Shown piece by piece: positions 1-12,289 of a stretch of 64,000 bases of DNA. This DNA is from Pycnopodia helianthoides (Eukaryota; Echinodermata; Asteroidea; Forcipulatida; Asteriidae): NCBI GenBank assembly GCA_032158295.1, contig CM063258.1:13615703-13679702 (forward strand), read 5' to 3'. The position numbers and the translations under genes were made by a program. The notes under the pieces are model-generated. The model did not search any database, was not told where the DNA came from, and saw only the letters and a list, made by a program, of their open reading frames with translations. Positions within the stretch are counted from its first letter, which is position 1, and the number at the start of each line of letters is the position of its first letter.

Positions 1-393
1 AGCCTGGCTGGTAGAGCAAAATGCACTACCTTTTCAACCATGCCACGAACACCGGGGTTGGTCCCTTCGCTTTTACGACAACACTGTTTTGGGGTTCTTT
101 TACGTCTACGTCTAACGCGTGGGACCTACAGCTCTACGTCCCGTCCGCAAATTTATGTTCTGCAGCACACGTCGGCTACGAAGTCAACAGTTAAGGGATA
201 GGGAAGAACAGCCTATCCCTTAACTGTTGACTCCATAGCCGACGTGTGCTGCAGAAAAAAAATCGCGTCCCGTCCGAAGGAAAGTGCACGGTGAAGTGCC
301 TTGACACTTGTGTCACGACCGGGATACGAACCCACACTCCGACTCCTCTGAAGGCACTAGACCTCGAGTCCGGTACACTGAACCTAAACTTAA
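1..393 (-). repeat. tRNA-derived SINE copy, interrupted
   Basis: Body text such as GTTCTTTTACGT near 98-110 and the tRNA-like head (CGGGATACGAACCCACACT near 319-338) identify a minus-strand copy of the SINE seen whole at 31241-31642. It is split by a palindromic insertion at 148-265 with 11-bp direct repeats on each side, and its head end is adjoined by a TTAA element at 394. Confidence 0.7.
148..265. mobile_element. palindromic insertion inside the SINE
   Basis: A 95-bp near-perfect inverted repeat (160-254, arms starting CTGCAGCACACG) with short flanks lies between two copies of CGTCCCGTCCG (137-147 and 266-276). The direct repeats look like an 11-bp target-site duplication. Confidence 0.65.
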
Positions 394-727
394 AGGCCCT
401 GTACATTATTGGTAAGATCGAAAAACACAATGTTCACAGATTCACACATAACTTACATGATTTAAAGTAAGTAATGGTAGAAAGGGTTCCTTAAAATATT
501 TCTGCCTAAAATGCTATCGTTTCTGAGAAACGAGTAAAACAATAGTAATTATCGCGCGCGATAATTTGAAAAAACAGAAAACACATAAGATCTCTTTTCA
601 CTATTTTCTCGTGACCTGGATGACCAATTGAGCTCAAACTTTCACAGCTTTGTTTGTTCATGCATATGTTTAATCACACAAAATGTGGACACTGATTTTG
701 AGTTGTTACCAAAAGTGTACAATACCT
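394..727 (-). mobile_element. TTAA-flanked inverted-repeat element, family B
   Basis: Ends AGGCCCTGTACA... and ...TACAATACCT, with TTAA on both sides (390-393, 728-731). Internal blocks match the copies at 22645-22998 and 60552-60911. No coding capacity; a non-autonomous DNA transposon is the best reading. Confidence 0.7.
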
Positions 728-2304
728 TTAAACGTAACTTTCGCTGAAGTGAAAACCAAAGGCATGAAGGGAAAGGCAAACCTACAAGAGGTTCAAAGTT
801 TTCACGAAGATGGCGTTGTCATTAGGCGGAATAACGGATTATTATTCCCACGAGTGTTTTGGGATTTCTCCTCCATACGGCAAATGCACTGACTGTACGG
901 AGTACTGGCAAACATCTGCTTCCTTTGAACCAAACTTCCAGTAGAGACTTGTGCGTCTTTTCACCCTCATTAAAAATGTCCAAACCAACAGGCGAATCCA
1001 ACCGGGTGAGAAACGGGTCGAAGAGGATCTCGAGCTCTCTGTATCCCTGGTTCAATCAATCAAATCATCGACTGTGGTCCATTTGAGGGTAAATTATTCA
1101 GACAAACTCTTCCCTTTGATCGGCTTTCATCACGTCTTCCGTTCTGTAAAATTTGCGTTGAGGGTTTGAAAGCCGATATTGTAATCGTTATTCCGTCAGC
1201 ACCGTAGAGTCGAATAACCACCCGCTCTTAATGCCGTGTGTGTGTTTATCGAGATCACCCACACTTTCGACCCTGTTGACATTTTAAGAATCGTGTTATT
1301 TGGTATCGATAACTGAAGTTAAACCAGTGTCTCTCAGGCTGCTGTCGTAAACTTTAAAGGGAAAGGACACGATGGTGCTGTTTGGGGGCCTGAGTTCCGG
1401 ACAGTTTACTACTCCTGCTTCCCAACTCACATAATGATAGTAATACAAAACGTGTAATGCACCATTTATCTATGACCAAACATTATTCATTATTAGGCGT
1501 GGGGGAAAAAATGACATTTTAGAAAAGTTTACTTCACAAGATACTTTAAGGTTATCAAAGTATACAGGGGATGTAATTAAGAGCACATTAAAGAGAGATG
1601 TGCACACTCACAGAAAACAAGTGGATAACACACAGTCAGTCATTCATGAGCAATGCGGCCGAACATTCAAGCATGCTTTTGAAAATGTCCAGAGATTCCG
1701 TAGCTGGGATATCATGGTAAAGAGTTCCAGAGTTTGTGAGCGGATACTGAAAAGGCACGATCGCCAAAGGATGTGGTTTGTTTTAGGGACAGTTTTAGAA
1801 GAAGTTTGTTTGTAGATCGAAGATTGCGACTTGGAGGTGAGAGAAGTTCCCTGAGATACGGTCATGCATTTTTACTATAGCTTTCCATAAGAGAAATATC
1901 CAACCTAGTCCACCCTATAACTCCATATAACCAACCCAAATCAACCCCACTCTTTTCCGAAACTAACCCACCACACTCAACACTCACTTACCGAAGACTC
2001 ATTTTGAGACCCATTTCGTTGAGGTGTCTAATAATTATCATGTCGGTGCTTGACGTCACAAAGCACTAAGACCCGCCTTAAGACATCTTATTATTTTGCT
2101 CAGACATTAGGACTGATTCATTGGCTAACTCGTCTTAAGACTAATCATTGTTAAATCGAACTAGCCAATTTAAAATCATATGACGTATGGATTATGACTA
2201 TCTAAGCCTTAGAAAGATCAACCATTAACCAAATTATTTTACGACCAGTTGCTCGAGAAGATTTCTTTAAAAAGGGAAACAAGATCCAACATTCTTCGAA
2301 GATG

Positions 2305-2580
2305 TGGCGTGTCGTGGCCGAGCGGTCGAGTGCACCGGACTCGAGCTCTGGTGATTCTGATCAGCAGAGTGTGGGTTCAAGTCCAAGCCTTGACAACCTG
2401 TGCCCATCCTTCGGATGGGGTATAAAGCCGTATAGGTCCCGTGTGTTTTGTTAACGCACGTAAAAGAACCTAGTTACATTTATCCCTATAAGGGAAGAAG
2501 TGGCTTGCTGAAGTGGCTGCAGAGTGCACTGCAGCACCTTGTAAACCCTTATAAGGTGATACTTAAATCTCACAATTCAA
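2305..2580 (+). repeat. tRNA-Leu-derived SINE copy
   Basis: Head GTGTCGTGGCCGAGCGGT holds an A box and GGGTTCAAGTCC a B box. The anticodon-arm remnant with loop CTCGAGC and a long variable arm fit a tRNA-Leu origin. The body with TTCGGATGGGG and CACGTAAAAGAACC is shared with copies at 23025, 31241, 59600 and 63306. Confidence 0.8.
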
Positions 2581-3737
2581 AAACTTCAAAAACCTGTCTT
2601 TAAGCAATAGTAATAAGCGCTTTGAGACGCCCGTAGATATAGCGTTATATATAAAAACTAATAATATATCATTTTTACCACCTTCCCTGTTTTCCAACAA
2701 TTTTGCAGTTTTGGAAATGTTGGTACCACATCCTTTAAATGATGAGGTACTAAACCTCTTAGGCTGGGGTCCTATAGAAGGGACTGGTAATGGAGTAATT
2801 ACCCCCTCGAGTGTGTCGGCATGACTTTGTAGCTGCGGCCACGAATCCACGATCATCTTAATAGTTGATGGCATCCGGGCCAGTGACTGATGATCAGCTG
2901 GAGGCGAAAAGGGGCAAAATGAATACCAGCTTAAGCTGTCACGACCGATATCTTGTACAGGGAAAGTACACGGCCGGTCAGCATGAGCCGAAGCGCGCAC
3001 GTGAGTTGAAACCCCGGGGGACGAGGAGGGACCGGGGAAGCAGCGTATAGGAGATGGATAGACCGTCGTGTGGCCGGTGATTTGTATTAGGCCTGACTGC
3101 CCTACTCCGAATGGATTTCGTGTGTTGATTGAGAGGCGTGATAGGATTACACAAACATTAATTCTGCAATTTTAAAGTGATAAGTAGGCTAATCAGTCGT
3201 TTGTGTCCGTCCAACGGGTGTTTTTTCCCTTTCTTTCTGTCATATTCAACGGTCTTTGACGTATAGAAGAAGCATGGTCAAGTTGAACATGATGCGCTCG
3301 GCGTCTATAATGTCGGTTTGTTTTATGGAGGATTTTTTACATTGGTGGATTGGATGTTTGTTGTACTAAACATAAATGACTCCTTAATTTATTTATTTAT
3401 TCTTTAATTTGCATCAGTTTAATGTATTATCCCCCCTTTCTCCTTTGATTTTGGGATACATTTAATGTTCATTAATGATAGATTTCCATGTTGTTGTTGT
3501 TAAAGTTGCATGGACCAAATTTCGCGGTTATATATTATTATTATTTTTCCGGGATGTTTTCTCTGAACAAAACAAATGTTGACAGAAGATGCTGTTTCAA
3601 AACGAAAATATACCAAAACTGTCGCACATAGGCCCTATACTACGAACAAAGCACAAATACATTTAACATGCGAAACTGTTTGTACATGGCTGATGAACGA
3701 GTTGTGGTTGTTGTGTGTGATGTGTGCAATACCTTAA

Positions 3738-4106
3738 AGACACTGGACACTATTGGTAATTGTCAAAGACCAGTCTTCTCACTTGGTGTATCTCAACATA
3801 TGGATAAAATAACAAACCTGTAAAAACTTGAGCTCAATTGGTCGTCGAAGTTGCGAGATAACTATGAAAGAAAAAACACCCTTGTCACACGAAGTTGTGT
3901 GCTTTCAGATGGTTGATTTCGAGACCTCAAATTCTAATTCTGAGGTCTCGAAATCAAATTCGTGGAAAATTACTTCTTTCTCGAAAACTATGTCACTTCC
4001 GTTTCTCACAATGTTTTATACTGTCAACCTCTCCCCATTACTCGTTACCAAGTAAGGTTTTATGCTAACAATTATTTTGAGTAATTACCAATAGTGTCCA
4101 CTGCCT
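3738..4106. mobile_element. TTAA-flanked inverted-repeat element, family A
   Basis: Starts AGACACTGGACACTATTGGT and ends with the inverse, flanked by TTAA at 3734-3737 and 4107-4110. About 369 bp, non-coding, two arms meeting near a GAGGTCTCGAAATC centre. Same family at 18664-19034, 28729-29074 and 60916-61295. Confidence 0.8.
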
Positions 4107-4110
4107 TTAA

Positions 4111-4340
4111 AGGTAAGGCCATCGTTTGGTTTGTGTCAATGTAATGCTGATTTATAGGCCAAATTATCAATAAGGATACAATATAAGTCACATGTGAACG
4201 TTTCAGCTCAGAAATCAGCTACAAAAGTTGCGCCGTATTTTTCATCAAGAACGTCGAACTCATCCACGTTCAGTGAGATGGCGAGGGTACCTACCGCATC
4301 CCCGGCCGCAGCATTCACAAGCTGACACCGCGGAAATTTT
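4111..4340. mobile_element. family D inverted-repeat element remnant
   Basis: Begins directly after the TTAA shared with the family A element. Contains CACATGTGAACGTTTCAGCT and a GTACCTACCGCATCC block also seen at 60264-60500 and, inverted and worn, near 41930-42200 and 45820-46170. Confidence 0.55.
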
Positions 4341-4439
4341 GAATCTCCAAAGTTTTTTGAAGATTTAAAGTTGTCGTCATCTTCAAGTTACAGTCTTAAT
4401 TTGTTTTGATAATAGGGGCCTAAAGTTTGCAACGCATAC

Positions 4440-4740
4440 TCCGCGATGCATGGATGGAAACAAATCCCCAAATCAAAAACGATCATGGGGCGATAGAGCA
4501 TTTTGCTTCTGCGCTGCTCCTCGCTTGTGGAGCAAACTCCCTAACTCAATGAAGACATGTGAGACTGTTGATAATTTCAAGAGCAAATTGAAGTCGCACC
4601 TAATAGACACGACATATTTAATAATTTTGTCTTCTTGTGAGCGCCTTGCGCACCCTTGGGTGGATATGTTTTGCGCGTCATAAATATCTGTATTATTGTT
4701 GTTTTTATCATAATAATTATTAAAGGCACCGCAGTCCGAT
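4440..4740 (+). mobile_element. LINE (CR1/L2-like) reverse-transcriptase 3' end, fragment
   Basis: A reading frame at 4450-4683 encodes SWGDRAFCFCAAPRLWSKLP and later NFKSKLKSHLI. The pattern GxRAFxxxAPxLWNxLP ... FKxxLKxHLF is typical of the very end of non-LTR retrotransposon ORF2 (CR1, L2 and related clades). The rest of the element is absent, so it is a 5'-truncated copy. It ends in the ATT/AAT-rich tail near 4690-4725. Confidence 0.65.
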
Positions 4741-4744
4741 AGAC

Positions 4745-6165
4745 ACATGGGACCTTCTCATCTGCATGAAGCTACGGACCTAGTATAGGTCCGTAGTATG
4801 TAGCAGTGCGGTTTTGCAATATTATTGCTTTGGGAAATTTTTTTGAGTTTTGGCTTTCATCGATATTTTACTGATATGAACACTCGATCAGCGTTTTCAA
4901 AATAATGCCATGTTCCTCTAAAAGCTCAAGTCGCCCCAAAAGTGCAATGTGTAAGAAGAGATAAAAATCACCAAACCCTGCAATATGAAATCACATCAAG
5001 CTAGGTTTGATGACAACACTGTAGTTAATTAACTCAATATCATGTGTGGAAGTCAGCCTTTATGCCCGGCTGTGTAGAAAATCACTTCACGCGGGCGGCA
5101 CCAATGGCGGTGTCCTTTGAGTGTGGGGAACGGGTTGAGCCGCATCGCCCCGCTTCACCTGGCCGGGACGGATACAGGAAACAGAGCGAAGTCTCGCAGT
5201 CTGAGATGACTATGATAATTAGGGTGTTTGGGAAGTGAGTAGCCTATTTGGAGGGGACGAAAAAGAATTGAACCAGACCGGGAACCAGAGCGTGATGTGA
5301 TGATATCATCAACAGGGCTAGAGCGTCGTGAGGCCTGGATTAGACCTTTACAGTGAGGACGCGTTGACGAAGAAGAGGCCTGGAGGCGGGACTGTTTTAA
5401 TGCTGGGTTAAGTTATCGACCTGTTTCCTCCTGTCGGGGTGACTAGGAATTAGGTCTCATCGGTAGTTGTCAAGGTAATTTGATTGTTACGTCGATCATT
5501 CCTAATTAGATTTCGATTGTAAAAACAAAAAAAATTGTACGACAAAGTCTCAGTGTGTATAGGTGAACGGTTTCACTTCTGTGTGGCAAAACCCAGTGGC
5601 CTTTTTCAATAAATATTTGTCTGCTTTAATAGGGTCCTACATAGCAGTTGGTTGGTGGAGGAGTAGTGTCCCAAATTACCAAACTTACAAATGTTTTTTT
5701 TTTTCACTTCTTTTTTCTTGTTTTCAATTTTTGGCATGAGAGTGTAAATCAGCCCGTAAGAGATGTTATGGTCACAAAACTTGTCAAAAATGGACAAACA
5801 CCCTTTGAATACAGTCAAATCGTATTATTATGCACACCCAATGATTTCACTGGCCTGTGGTCTTTCCATGGAATATAGGAATAGCACTCCATGGTCTTTC
5901 ATAGCCTGAAGCAATCTCAATGAGTGAGTTCCAATGTCGTTTTTAGTAAAAACATGAAAGTTTATTCTGTGTGCAGGCCGTTGTCATATTATTTTATGCT
6001 TATGACGAGCGTAACGTTAGAGCAGCATTACTAGTACTTCGAACGAATTTCCCTGTTATTTATTTCGGCTTCAACAAGAAGCCGCTCTTTATTGCTGCCA
6101 CCGCCTGTACTCTGTGCTGCCACCAAACACCAAGTAAGAAAACGAATTAGCGGTAAGTTGCAAGG
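4745..6165. other. intergenic, no feature recognised
   Basis: Short reading frames here show no family motif and no coding-like composition. No RNA gene was recognised. Confidence 0.5.
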
Positions 6166-6169
6166 GCGC

Positions 6170-6215
6170 CACCTATTGACCCAGTACAAAAGTACATTTA
6201 AAGATGGCGCCGACC
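6170..6215 (+). promoter_or_regulatory. start-site context of DNTTIP2 with YY1-like motif
   Basis: The sequence AAGATGGCGCC spans the start codon at 6204. AAGATGGC(G/C)GC-type sites overlapping the first ATG are common in TATA-less housekeeping and ribosome-biogenesis promoters and bind YY1. No TATA box stands out just upstream. Assignment is by motif only. Confidence 0.3.
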
Positions 6216-9200
6216 ACGAGATCGTCGAGACCTAAAAAATCTCCAGGTTCAAAGCAGAAACAGAAACAGAAGAAAAACAAAAGCGAGTCAGTAAATGACA
6301 AGATTGATCTCATCGACGATACATCTGATATTTTAAGTGATGACAGTCTCTACGATGATTTGGAACTGGAAGAACTGGCCCAGCAGGCTGCTGAGTCGAT
6401 GACCGGGCACCGTGATGATGTCCACGCGGCGGACCCGGACCCGGAGGAGGAGGAGAAGAATGACTCAGAAGCAGTTTTACCTTTCGTGGTTGACGTTGAC
6501 TCCAATATGAAGAGTAAAATCAAAATCTCAACCAACCATTCCATGGAGACAATTTCAAGAAATTCGAAGAAAATCACTGATGATGTGGACGTTGAAGAAG
6601 ACAATGGTGATTTTATGTCATTGACTCAAAAAACCACTCAACAAAGGAAGACAGAAGATGAAGAAGAGATGTTTATATCTCTGGAGCCAGAACAAGATGA
6701 TGACAAGAAAACGTCACTCAGTTTTGTGGAGAAAGTTCTGGCAAGATCAAAACAATCCGGGAAAGAAAAAAGTTTTCAAAAGGACAAGGAGTAAGTATTT
6801 CGGCAAAAAGGCTGTATCCGTCTCTGCCACTTTTTTCCCTACCTGTCCAGGAAGGTTGACAGAGAGGAACAGGCACTTCAAATTGAATTGGAAGTGTTGA
6901 AATTATAAAAAAAATTAGTTGTAATAATTGTAACCCTCCATCCTCCTGACGGTCGCAAGGTCTTTGAGACAGTCGGGGGAGGGAGGGTTATGATTATTGC
7001 AACTGATGTATGAAAAGTCTTAAGTGTGTGATTATTTTGCACCATGGTTTGTAACTCTCCGGTCTGTGATTATCATTTAAGATGGAGGGTTATGATTATC
7101 GCTAACTAAACTAGGCTAAGTAGTACGACGGTCCAAGTCAAAATCTCAAAAGAGGAGTACAGTGCCTCAGTTATTAAATACTAGGTCTAGACTGTGAAAA
7201 TGTTGACCGACCTCTGGTCATCATTTTCAGATCATTCCTTTCCTGACTACAGGTTTGTTTCCACTGATTTAACCCCTTGCATCAATTTCACACGCAGCCG
7301 TTGTCTGCCACAATGTCAATTTTGAGAGTCAATTGCACGTAAAAAAACATGGTAAGTGCTTAAATGCCTCGACGCCAAAAAGTGCATAATACATTGTATA
7401 ACGGTAACACACAGGGACATAGTAACCCCAAAATGGCCCTGCCGAGATGTGACGGTATACTAGATTCTGTACTATTGTTAAAGGTTCTATTTCTCGACAG
7501 GATGGAGTTACCCACTGAGTTGGATGCGGGGCTTGACTTCACCGAAACCTACTTTGACTTTCAAGGCAAGTCCGGCATTGACAAGAACAACAAGGCAGCC
7601 AAGGAAGTGCTGATGAACAGTAGCCGAGATAAGGTAAGAAGAGAGACAAAGGTAGATAGAAGACAAGTCTTACAAAGCCATTCAAGTATCGAACTGTTTT
7701 TTCCCTCCCTCGATTTTTTCCATTGACCCTTGTACGCACTTCACATGCAGCGACTGTGACACTCTTAACATTTTAGGATTCAGCAGGTAAGCGGTAGTGC
7801 CGCAATGCCTAAAATTTGCACTACATGTATGAGTTATATTTTGAGAGTCAACGTGTACATTGACTTTCAAAGTAGCACATCCGATATTGTTGAGACGATT
7901 ATGTCAGGTGATTTGGGTCAATATTTGATGAGAGTTATACCAACAACAGGGAAATAGGCTTGCCGCCAAGCTAACTCAGTATTAGTATTAACTGTTATTA
8001 TAATTATATATTTCTGGTAGTGAAACCAAGAATGGCTCATAAGTGAACTTGGGCTGTTGGGTGTGTAATGAAATAAATGACAATGCGATAAGTTGGTGAA
8101 GGAATTTAAAATGTGTTTTTCTTACCGTTAGCTCCTGAAGAACAGCGTACTCAGTCCAGACTTTGAGAAGCTTCACAGTGTCCCATCGCATAAAGAGTCT
8201 ATAAGACAGATGCAGAGGCGAAAAAAGGTTCGTCAGAACAAAGGGTAGCAATTAAAGAGTGGCTCCAAGGTCAAACTCAGTCATAGATAGAGTCCTTATT
8301 AATTCAGACAGTTACATCCCTGACACAACTTTTCTTGAAAGTTACATGTACCTTTCTGTATATTTCTAGATGTTCGCACAAAACCAAAAGTAGATGATAC
8401 AGTACTCTAAACTAATGACATGTCAGAAAATCATTCAACTTAGCACATTCCTTTCATAAATGACCTGTGACCTTGTTGCACAATTGAGTCATGACCTTCT
8501 TGAAGAACTGAGTCACGACTGTCTTCAACAGTCCATTTGCCACCTTACTAAGAGGTCAATGTTTTTTTTCTTCACAAAACCAACTTAAATCTTTATGTGT
8601 GTAATAAAACAGAAAGAGCGCGAGTCTAAGACAGGTGATGCATGGTACAACATGGCCGCTGTTGAGATGACAGATAAACTTCGCAACGACATCAAAGCGA
8701 TCCGAATGCGCTCATCGCTGGATCCAAAGCGATTCTACAAGCACAACGACATGAAAGCAATCCCTAAGTTTGTACAGGTCAGTTCATGTGTTCTCGTCTT
8801 GGAGGAGGCAAAGATTTGTCCGCAGTCTTATTTTTCCCTCCCTGTCCCCACAGCTCTGCCCTGCCGAAAAACACTACCCTGCCCCCACAATTCTGCCCTG
8901 CCCCACCCCCACAACACTGCCCCACTACACTGCCCTGCCCCCACAACACTGCCCTGCCCCACAACACTGCCGTGCCCACAACACTGCCGTGCCCACAACA
9001 CTGCCGTGCCCCCACAACACTGCCCTGCCCCACAACACTGCCGTGCCCACAACACTGCCGTGCCCACAACACTGCCGTGCCCCCACAACACTGCCCTGCC
9101 CCACAACTCCGCCCTGCCCCACAACTCTGTCCTGCTCCCACAACACTGCCTTGCCCCACAATTCTGCCCTGCCCCCACAACACTGCCCTGCCCCCACAAC

Positions 9201-9942
9201 ACTGCCCTGCCCCCACAACACTGCCCTGCCCCCACAACACTGCCCTGCCCCACAATTCTGCCCTGCCCCCACAACACTGCCCTGCCCCAACAACACTGCC
9301 CTGCCCCCACAACACTGCCCTGCCCCCACAACTCTGCCCTGCACAAACCTTCAAAAACTTAAAGGACTAACAAGGTCAACATTCTTTTCAGGTTGGAACC
9401 GTTGTAGAAAGCTCGGCTGATTTCTATCACTCCAGGATCCCTAAGAAGCAGAGGAAGCAGACAATTGTGGATGAGCTTCTAGCTGATGCCGAGACAAGAC
9501 GGTAAGCATGTTTTTCATAAAAACTGTTAAGCAGACATATTTAGACAACACTATTTCATAAACGCTGCTCATCGTAAATAAAGCAGAAGGGCTGACTGAT
9601 AATAACATTGTGAACAAGCTAATTGTCAAATCTGCTTGATCAGTTATGAAATACACTTGTACTTAAATACTTTGTTAGTAAGCACAGAAAATTGTGCTTA
9701 AAGCTTTATGAAAGCAGGCCCTGCACATCAAAGAGATGTGGTAGCAGCTCAGCACAAACTTAGCCAAACTTTTCCCTCTTTTGGTCAAGATGTACTTCTT
9801 TTTGATCCAACGTATCGTCAAACCTCTTCATCTTCTATTTTATCTCAGATACAACAAGAGGAAGTATATGGAGCTCCAGGAGAAACGGATGCGTTGGCAC
9901 AAGGGGGACAAAGGCAAGAAAAAAAAGAAGAGCAAGAAGTGA
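6204..9942 (+). CDS. DNTTIP2: DNTTIP2/FCF2-type nucleolar 18S rRNA processing protein
   Basis: Five exons join in frame: 6204-6790, 7501-7633, 8613-8777, 9392-9501 and 9849-9942 (stop TGA). All introns are GT-AG and phases match, giving 362 residues. The N-terminal two thirds (exon 1) is low-complexity, rich in Lys, Ser, Asp and Glu. The C-terminal part from about residue 205 is the conserved Fcf2 domain: AWYNMAAVEMTDKL, LDPKRFYKHND, VGTVVESSADFYHSR, then VDELLADAETRRYNKRKY and a basic KKKKKSKK end. In the family this domain joins the small-subunit processome and is needed for early 18S pre-rRNA cleavage in the nucleolus; vertebrate DNTTIP2 also binds TdT and oestrogen receptor. The vertebrate protein is about twice as long, the difference lying in the disordered N-terminus. 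The start ATG is the first in the exon and lies in an AAGATGGCGCC context resembling a YY1 site. Start and domain are well supported; the expression role is inferred. Confidence 0.92.
6915..7008. repeat. imperfect hairpin in DNTTIP2 intron 1
   Basis: GTTGTAATAATTGTAACCCT near 6920 is matched in reverse by AGGGTTATGATTATTGCAAC ending near 7005. A further partial copy, GGAGGGTTATGATTATCGC, follows near 7084. Likely a short inverted-repeat element. Confidence 0.45.
8838..9345. repeat. GC-rich minisatellite in DNTTIP2 intron 3
   Basis: About 25 units of 18-20 bp of the type CCCTGCCCCCACAACACTG, with variants (TTCTG, CCGTG). It lies wholly in the intron between 8777 and 9392. It is open in several frames on both strands only because it is repetitive and stop-poor. 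Confidence 0.9.
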
Positions 9943-10080
9943 ACAGTTTCCCCCCAAGTCCTCCAGAGGCGAACCCACACCCCCCTGAAAGCGACACCGT
10001 TGGAAGTCCAATTATTATTCCCATAGCTTGAGGTTACCTTTGGTTTCTCTCTGTTAAACCCGCCACATCACAATACCCCA

Positions 10081-10262
10081 AATAAAGAAAAATGTTTAGT
10101 GTAAACTCATTAGCATCACATTACTTGCCATTTTTGGCAAGGTTTAATCATTTATTTCATTTGTATTTGTTTTTTTAACAGGGTAACCTCCTCAATCAAG
10201 AACCTGCTTTGCTTAAGGGCCCTGTTTAAAAAAAAATTAATAAATGGTAAAATATCAATAAA
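10081..10262 (+). promoter_or_regulatory. polyadenylation signals of DNTTIP2
   Basis: AATAAA occurs at 10081-10086, about 140 bp after the stop codon at 9942, and again at 10239-10244 and 10257-10262. The first is the natural candidate for the mRNA 3' end; the others may be alternatives. No transcript evidence is available. Confidence 0.5.
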
Positions 10263-11169
10263 GAAAAATTCCCAAATATGAACCTGGATTTTAATAATGG
10301 CCATCACTATTTTTGTTAAAAGTGTTAAACTCCTTACACCACTACCAAATAAGTGTTTTAAATTTTTTATTTCAAGGCTGGTTTCAAAGATTTAATTTTT
10401 TTTAAATGAATTTCTGTTTGGATCGCAGCTTGTGAAATTAGTTTTAAAATTATTTGCAGACGTACAGTACAGTATTGCTAAGAATAAGCGCATCTGTGAT
10501 TCTGTATGAAAGCACTTTTATTGGAATTAATTTGTACATGAATAAAATCATTGCAATTGAACAATGACATGAATTGTAACTTGTGTAGTTTGTTTCCCTT
10601 TGGAAAGGTGCAAAATTAAAGACAAAATGATGAAAATGAAGCTTCTACATTGTGGAGACATTGACGCGGACTACGGCATTAACTTTTTAACTTCTTAATC
10701 CACTTTGAAGTATGTGTGCTCTGGGCTCGATTTCACAAAGCAATACGATTGATCCTAAATGCTATGACATTAACTGTGTATCAATCTTAATTGCTAAGCA
10801 TAGTGTGATGTCACAGTAGAAATCACTACTGGCAGTATACAGGCAATATACTAATTTTTAGATGATTATTTGTAGTATGTGAAATCAAGCCCAGGGAGGA
10901 TTCAAAATGGTGGACATTATCTAAGCGGTTGGCCAGATCCAAAGCTGGTTTCTGTATAGATTTACCCAACCTTAGTCTTGCTTCAAGACGTTGCTAATTA
11001 TTGTCCAAAGGCTTCAACTGAATTAATCATTGCTCTATATAGGCTTATGAATCGCAGGAAAGTCAAAGCATGTTGGTTACATTTGATTTAATTTTGTTGT
11101 AATTATTATTTTTTCAATATCCAATCAATCTGTGACTTGATTTACAAGGTTGCAAAACTACCCCACAAT
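10263..11169. other. intergenic after DNTTIP2, no gene
   Basis: AT-rich DNA with scattered ORFs without recognisable motifs. Near 10730-10890 there is a worn 'GATTTCACAAAG'-type inverted-repeat remnant. Confidence 0.5.
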
Positions 11170-11491
11170 GGACCTCATGCATTAACATCATCACGCCGCC
11201 ATCTTAGAGGTAAAACGATGATGATACAATAGACCCCTTGCATATGACATCACGCTCTCAAACAGCGCCCTCACTGAGGCAAAAGGAGGCAGATCATTGG
11301 ACGACAGCTGCTCTTGGTGCGTAAAAACGTGCGCGTGACCTCAGCATACCAGCAGCGTTGCATGTTGTGGAAGGGGTCTAAGAAAAACGCACAGCTATGT
11401 ATGTGTAGCGCACAGGATCAGCCAATGAGGTACCTTCTTTCGACATCTAGTCGAGGGCGCCCTTCTCAAATGACATCATGTGCCTAAGGTC
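11170..11491. mobile_element. GGACCT inverted-repeat element with nested insertion
   Basis: Outer element starts GGACCTCATGCATTAACATC and ends with the inverse (CATGTGCCTAAGGTC). Uninterrupted relatives are at 43414-43582 and 54849-55016. Here a second inverted-repeat element (11231-11379, ends AGACCCCTT/AAGGGGTCT) sits in the middle. Confidence 0.65.
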
Positions 11492-11919
11492 GTGTGCATT
11501 TTACTTGTTACCGAAAGTAAGTATGGGAGAGAACCCTTGCTTGTTACAAACTCTTTGGTTTATTACATGAGAGCCCGATAGCCCATATACATGTCCCAGT
11601 TGTGCGCATGACTGGCGCGCAAAGGATTCTGGGGGAGTCAAAGCAACAACGGCAACCATCATAGCAATGTGGTACACAACTATAGAAACCTGGCATAGTA
11701 ACATGTATACTATAGCATGGCCTCCATCTTGGCAGCTCGATTTTTTTTTAACTGTACCATTTTCGCTATTTGGAGTTGGGGACTCATTTTGACTCACTTG
11801 GACAGGATAGGCGTGGTAAGTGGGCCACGCATTGTGAAATGGGTCCAAAAACGTTGGTATTGGGTGAAATTTTGACTATTTCCAGTTTTGAAACTGCTTT
11901 TGTTAGGACGGGAGCATAA

Positions 11920-12282
11920 AATGACCATTGGTAGAGCTGACAAGATAGTCACAGACAGTGTTCATGTTTTTTGTGATGTTGTGATCAACCGTATACATGA
12001 AATAACAAACCTTTGAAAAATTGTGAGTTAAGAGAAAATAGTGTAAACCATTCACAATTTTCAGCATGTAAACACATTGTCCTTAATTTTGATTGTAACA
12101 ACCGAAATCAGCTGCATCAGTTTGCATAATATACAGTTTCTTGAATATGACTTCAATTTCAGAGGGAAATATTTCACAGAAAAAATGGTTCTTGTATGAA
12201 CTTCATAATCAGTAAGCTTTCAGACTAAAATTAAACAATTATGTTTATTATCCTTACCAATCCTGTAAAATACCTTTAGACA
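11920..12282. mobile_element. family G inverted-repeat element
   Basis: ATTGGTAGAGCTGACAAGAT at one end and ACCAATCCTGTAAAATACCT at the other. The same interior occurs inverted at 49966-50264, where TTAA flanks are clear. Confidence 0.55.
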
Positions 12283-12289
12283 AAGTTTA

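Noticed and set aside
8595..9420. Long overlapping ORFs with HNTALPH / GQGSVVGAG repeats on both strands
   Set aside because: They are translations of the intronic minisatellite in DNTTIP2; open in every frame because the unit is stop-free.
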